Shown piece by piece: positions 62,385-64,000 of a stretch of DNA of 64,000 nt. The notes below the pieces were generated by a model, which worked only from the letters and a program-made list of their open reading frames with translations, made no database searches and was not told the DNA's origin. The translations under genes and the position numbers were made by a program. How positions within the stretch are numbered: the stretch's first letter is position 1; every line of letters starts with the position of its first letter. Source of the DNA: Pontibacter sp. Tf4 (GTDB taxonomy: Bacteria > Bacteroidota > Bacteroidia > Cytophagales > Hymenobacteraceae). The stretch is taken from NCBI RefSeq assembly GCF_014212495.1, contig NZ_JACKZC010000004.1, positions 124,001 to 188,000 of the forward strand, read 5' to 3'.

Positions 62385-62431
62385 AGCAAAGCCCTCACCG
62401 TGAAAATTACTTTTACGATGAGGGCTTTGCT
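62385..62431. terminator. Bidirectional intrinsic terminator
   Basis: AGCAAAGCCCTCA pairs with TGAGGGCTTTGCT around a 21-nt loop, between convergent MoxR-like and symporter genes. Confidence 0.85.
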
Positions 62432-62436
62432 GTACG

Positions 62437-63741
62437 CTACTCTACTCTTATCTCTGTAACCGGGTGCATCTGGCCTTCGGTGCGGGCAACCATGGCAGCT
62501 ACCGTCGCATCGCCGGTAATGTTTACGGTGGTGCGGCACATATCAAGCAGTCGGTCCGGGGCGAGTATGAGCGCAATACCTTCTATTGGTATTCCAGCTT
62601 GTTGCAGTACAATAACCAGCATCACCACACCGGCGCCCGGCACCGCAGCCGCCCCTATCGAGGCAAGTGTTGCTGTCATCACAATTCCTAACTGCGTCAT
62701 CAGATCAAGGTGCATCCCATACGCCTGTGCAATAAATACGGCCGCTACCGATTGGTAAAGGCTGGTGCCATCCATGTTTATAGTTGCTCCCAGGGGCAGC
62801 ACAAAGCTGCTGATCTCGCGGTTTATGCCAAGATTTCTTTCGGCGCACTCCATGGTAACAGGTAGCGTTGCGGCACTCGACGAAGTGGAGAAAGCCAGCA
62901 TCTGTGCCGGGAATATCGCCTTGTAAAATTGTTTGTACTTTATTTTACCTACCGTTGTAAACAGTAAAGGGTAAACTATAAAAATAAGAATAGCCAGCCC
63001 CAACACTACCACAATGCAGTAATAGCCAAGCACCAGTAACAGTTCTGCCGCCGAGCCGGGGTCGTTGCCCGCAAACTCTACAACCAGACCTGCCAGCAGC
63101 GCAAATACGCCATAAGGCGCTGTTTTCATTATAAAATCCACCATGCGCAAAATCACCATGTTCGTGCCCTCAAAAAAGTCGTTTACCGGCTGGGCTTTGT
63201 CGGGAGGGATGGTGATGAGGGCAATGCCGAAGAGCAGCGCAAAAAAGATAACCTGCAGCATTTTGCCGTTGTCGGTCATGGCACCGAAAATGTTGCCGGG
63301 CACAATATCTACCAATGGCTGCAGCGGGCCCTGTTCTTTCACGGTTTCAGCGTCGGATGATTTTTCGGAAGTAGTGTTGGCAAACTGCTCCCGGAACTCT
63401 TCCCGTTTCTCGGGCGAGAATGCTTTTCCCGGCTCAAATATATTAACCAGCACCAAGCCCAGCGAGACAGCCAGTACCGTTGTAAAAAGATAGATACCTA
63501 TAGTTTTGGAACCGATGCGGGAAAGCCGGCTGATATCGCTGAGGCTGGACACGCCTGTAATAAGCGATACCAGCACCAGGGGCACTGCAATCACCTTCAG
63601 CAGGTTTATAAAGATGGTGCCGAAAGGCTGTATCCAGTCGAGGGTGAAGGTAACCAGGCCGAAGCCGCTGGCAAACATCCCCCAGAGTACGCCCAGGGTC
63701 ATACCGATTAGTATCTGCCAGTGAAGTGCAAGTTTTCTCAT
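62437..63741 (-). CDS. Dicarboxylate/amino acid:cation symporter (DAACS/GltP-like)
   Basis: 434 aa with eight TM helices and two re-entrant loops. Substrate-binding signatures are intact: STSSSAATLPVT (HP1), GATINMDGTSLY (TM7), SIGAAAVPGAGVVML (HP2) and DRLLDMCRTTVNITGDATVA (TM8; the Arg/Asp pair that selects dicarboxylate and acidic amino acids). A charged loop at ~115-145 (SPEKREEFREQFANTTSEKSSDAETVKEQG) is longer than in GltP. Imports glutamate, aspartate or C4-dicarboxylates with Na+ or H+. Single gene. Confidence 0.95.
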   Translation of the reverse strand: MRKLALHWQILIGMTLGVLWGMFASGFGLVTFTLDWIQPFGTIFINLLKVIAVPLVLVSLITGVSSLSDISRLSRIGSKTIGIYLFTTVLAVSLGLVLVNIFEPGKAFSPEKREEFREQFANTTSEKSSDAETVKEQGPLQPLVDIVPGNIFGAMTDNGKMLQVIFFALLFGIALITIPPDKAQPVNDFFEGTNMVILRMVDFIMKTAPYGVFALLAGLVVEFAGNDPGSAAELLLVLGYYCIVVVLGLAILIFIVYPLLFTTVGKIKYKQFYKAIFPAQMLAFSTSSSAATLPVTMECAERNLGINREISSFVLPLGATINMDGTSLYQSVAAVFIAQAYGMHLDLMTQLGIVMTATLASIGAAAVPGAGVVMLVIVLQQAGIPIEGIALILAPDRLLDMCRTTVNITGDATVAAMVARTEGQMHPVTEIRVE

Positions 63742-64000
63742 GTTGTATCTGTTGTGAAAGCCGCTTTTGTGCAGCAGTAACTTTCCAGTTTTTCAGACAA
63801 GGCAGGAGTGGTACCAACTATAGCCGGCGTGGCAAAGCAGATGTGCCCTTTGGGTGCCGTATTTCCTGCGATCTTAATTTAAAAGTAAATACTGGGTGTG
63901 GCTATACTTTGTTGGAATTATGAAAACATTGCTTCTGTGAGTGTAATAAACGGGCTATAGTTTGGTACAAAAAAGCCGCTCCTGTGCGGGGAGCGGCTTC
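63742..64000. other. Right-end intergenic region
   Basis: No gene is visible in 63742-63968. Copies of CTATAG occur near 63818 and 63954. A hairpin AAAAAAGCCGCTCC ... GGAGCGGCTT at 63967-63999 is a likely terminator for a gene beyond the window. Confidence 0.6.

Overview
The window comes from a member of the Bacteroidota, most likely a Cytophagales/Hymenobacteraceae bacterium of the Pontibacter type (inference; no rRNA is present). Supporting signs are a SusC/SusD pair, many lipoproteins, TAnnTTTG-type promoter boxes, little Shine-Dalgarno sequence, and intergenic repeats of a kind common in this phylum. There is no tRNA, rRNA, CRISPR array, prophage or transposase gene.

Layout. 1-28 kb is rich in envelope and secreted proteolysis genes: an S9D glutamyl-endopeptidase-like enzyme, an MtfA-like zinc peptidase, an M13 metallopeptidase, a lipoprotein cyclophilin, an S8 subtilase, an oligopeptidase-B-like lipoprotein and an M49-like HEVAH peptidase. 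Among them lie a GNAT acetyltransferase, a quinone-oxidoreductase-type dehydrogenase, an AT-rich TIMP-like gene flanked by inverted repeats, an acyl-CoA-binding protein, a SusC/SusD pair, a CDGSH protein, a GAF protein and a deoxynucleoside kinase. 28-37.5 kb holds small secreted or regulatory genes (a 41-aa exported peptide behind a sigma-54-like promoter, an HTH/DUF2975 pair), an FAD oxidoreductase/hydrolase operon, a VKOR/SPW membrane pair and an APC permease. 37.9-42.4 kb is an operon of a PIG-L deacetylase, a 48-aa membrane peptide and an SSS symporter. 43-54 kb carries gcvT, comB, a MazG/outer-membrane protein/dtd operon, an ATP-grasp enzyme, a tandem universal stress protein, a large DUF3352-like protein and a YigZ protein. 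54.5-57.7 kb is a dTDP-amino-sugar fragment (FdtA-like ketoisomerase, DegT aminotransferase, GT2). 57.8-63.7 kb has an acyl-ACP desaturase, an inverted-repeat-bounded DUF559 nuclease cassette, a VWA/MoxR-type pair and a DAACS symporter.

The most unusual content is non-coding. (1) A composite repeat of about 0.5-0.6 kb occurs three times in the same orientation (42512-43123, 47461-47985, 56144-56655). Its core of about 135 nt folds into a three-way junction, and its stems differ between copies but stay paired. That is hand-visible compensatory covariation, so it is a strong candidate for an undescribed structured RNA or DNA element. (2) The perfect palindrome AACTATAGTT, with core CTATAG, is hugely over-represented in genes and intergenic DNA, in the manner of cyanobacterial HIP1. 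It also appears right after stop codons and in terminator stems and loops. (3) Two single-gene cassettes are bounded by inverted copies of dispersed hairpin repeats: a DUF559 nuclease gene (58895-59450, 36/38 identical ends) and a TIMP-like gene (10339-11048). (4) A BIME-like stem-loop with 30-bp arms lies at 45303-45449, and a perfect 24-bp inverted repeat lies between gcvT and comB.
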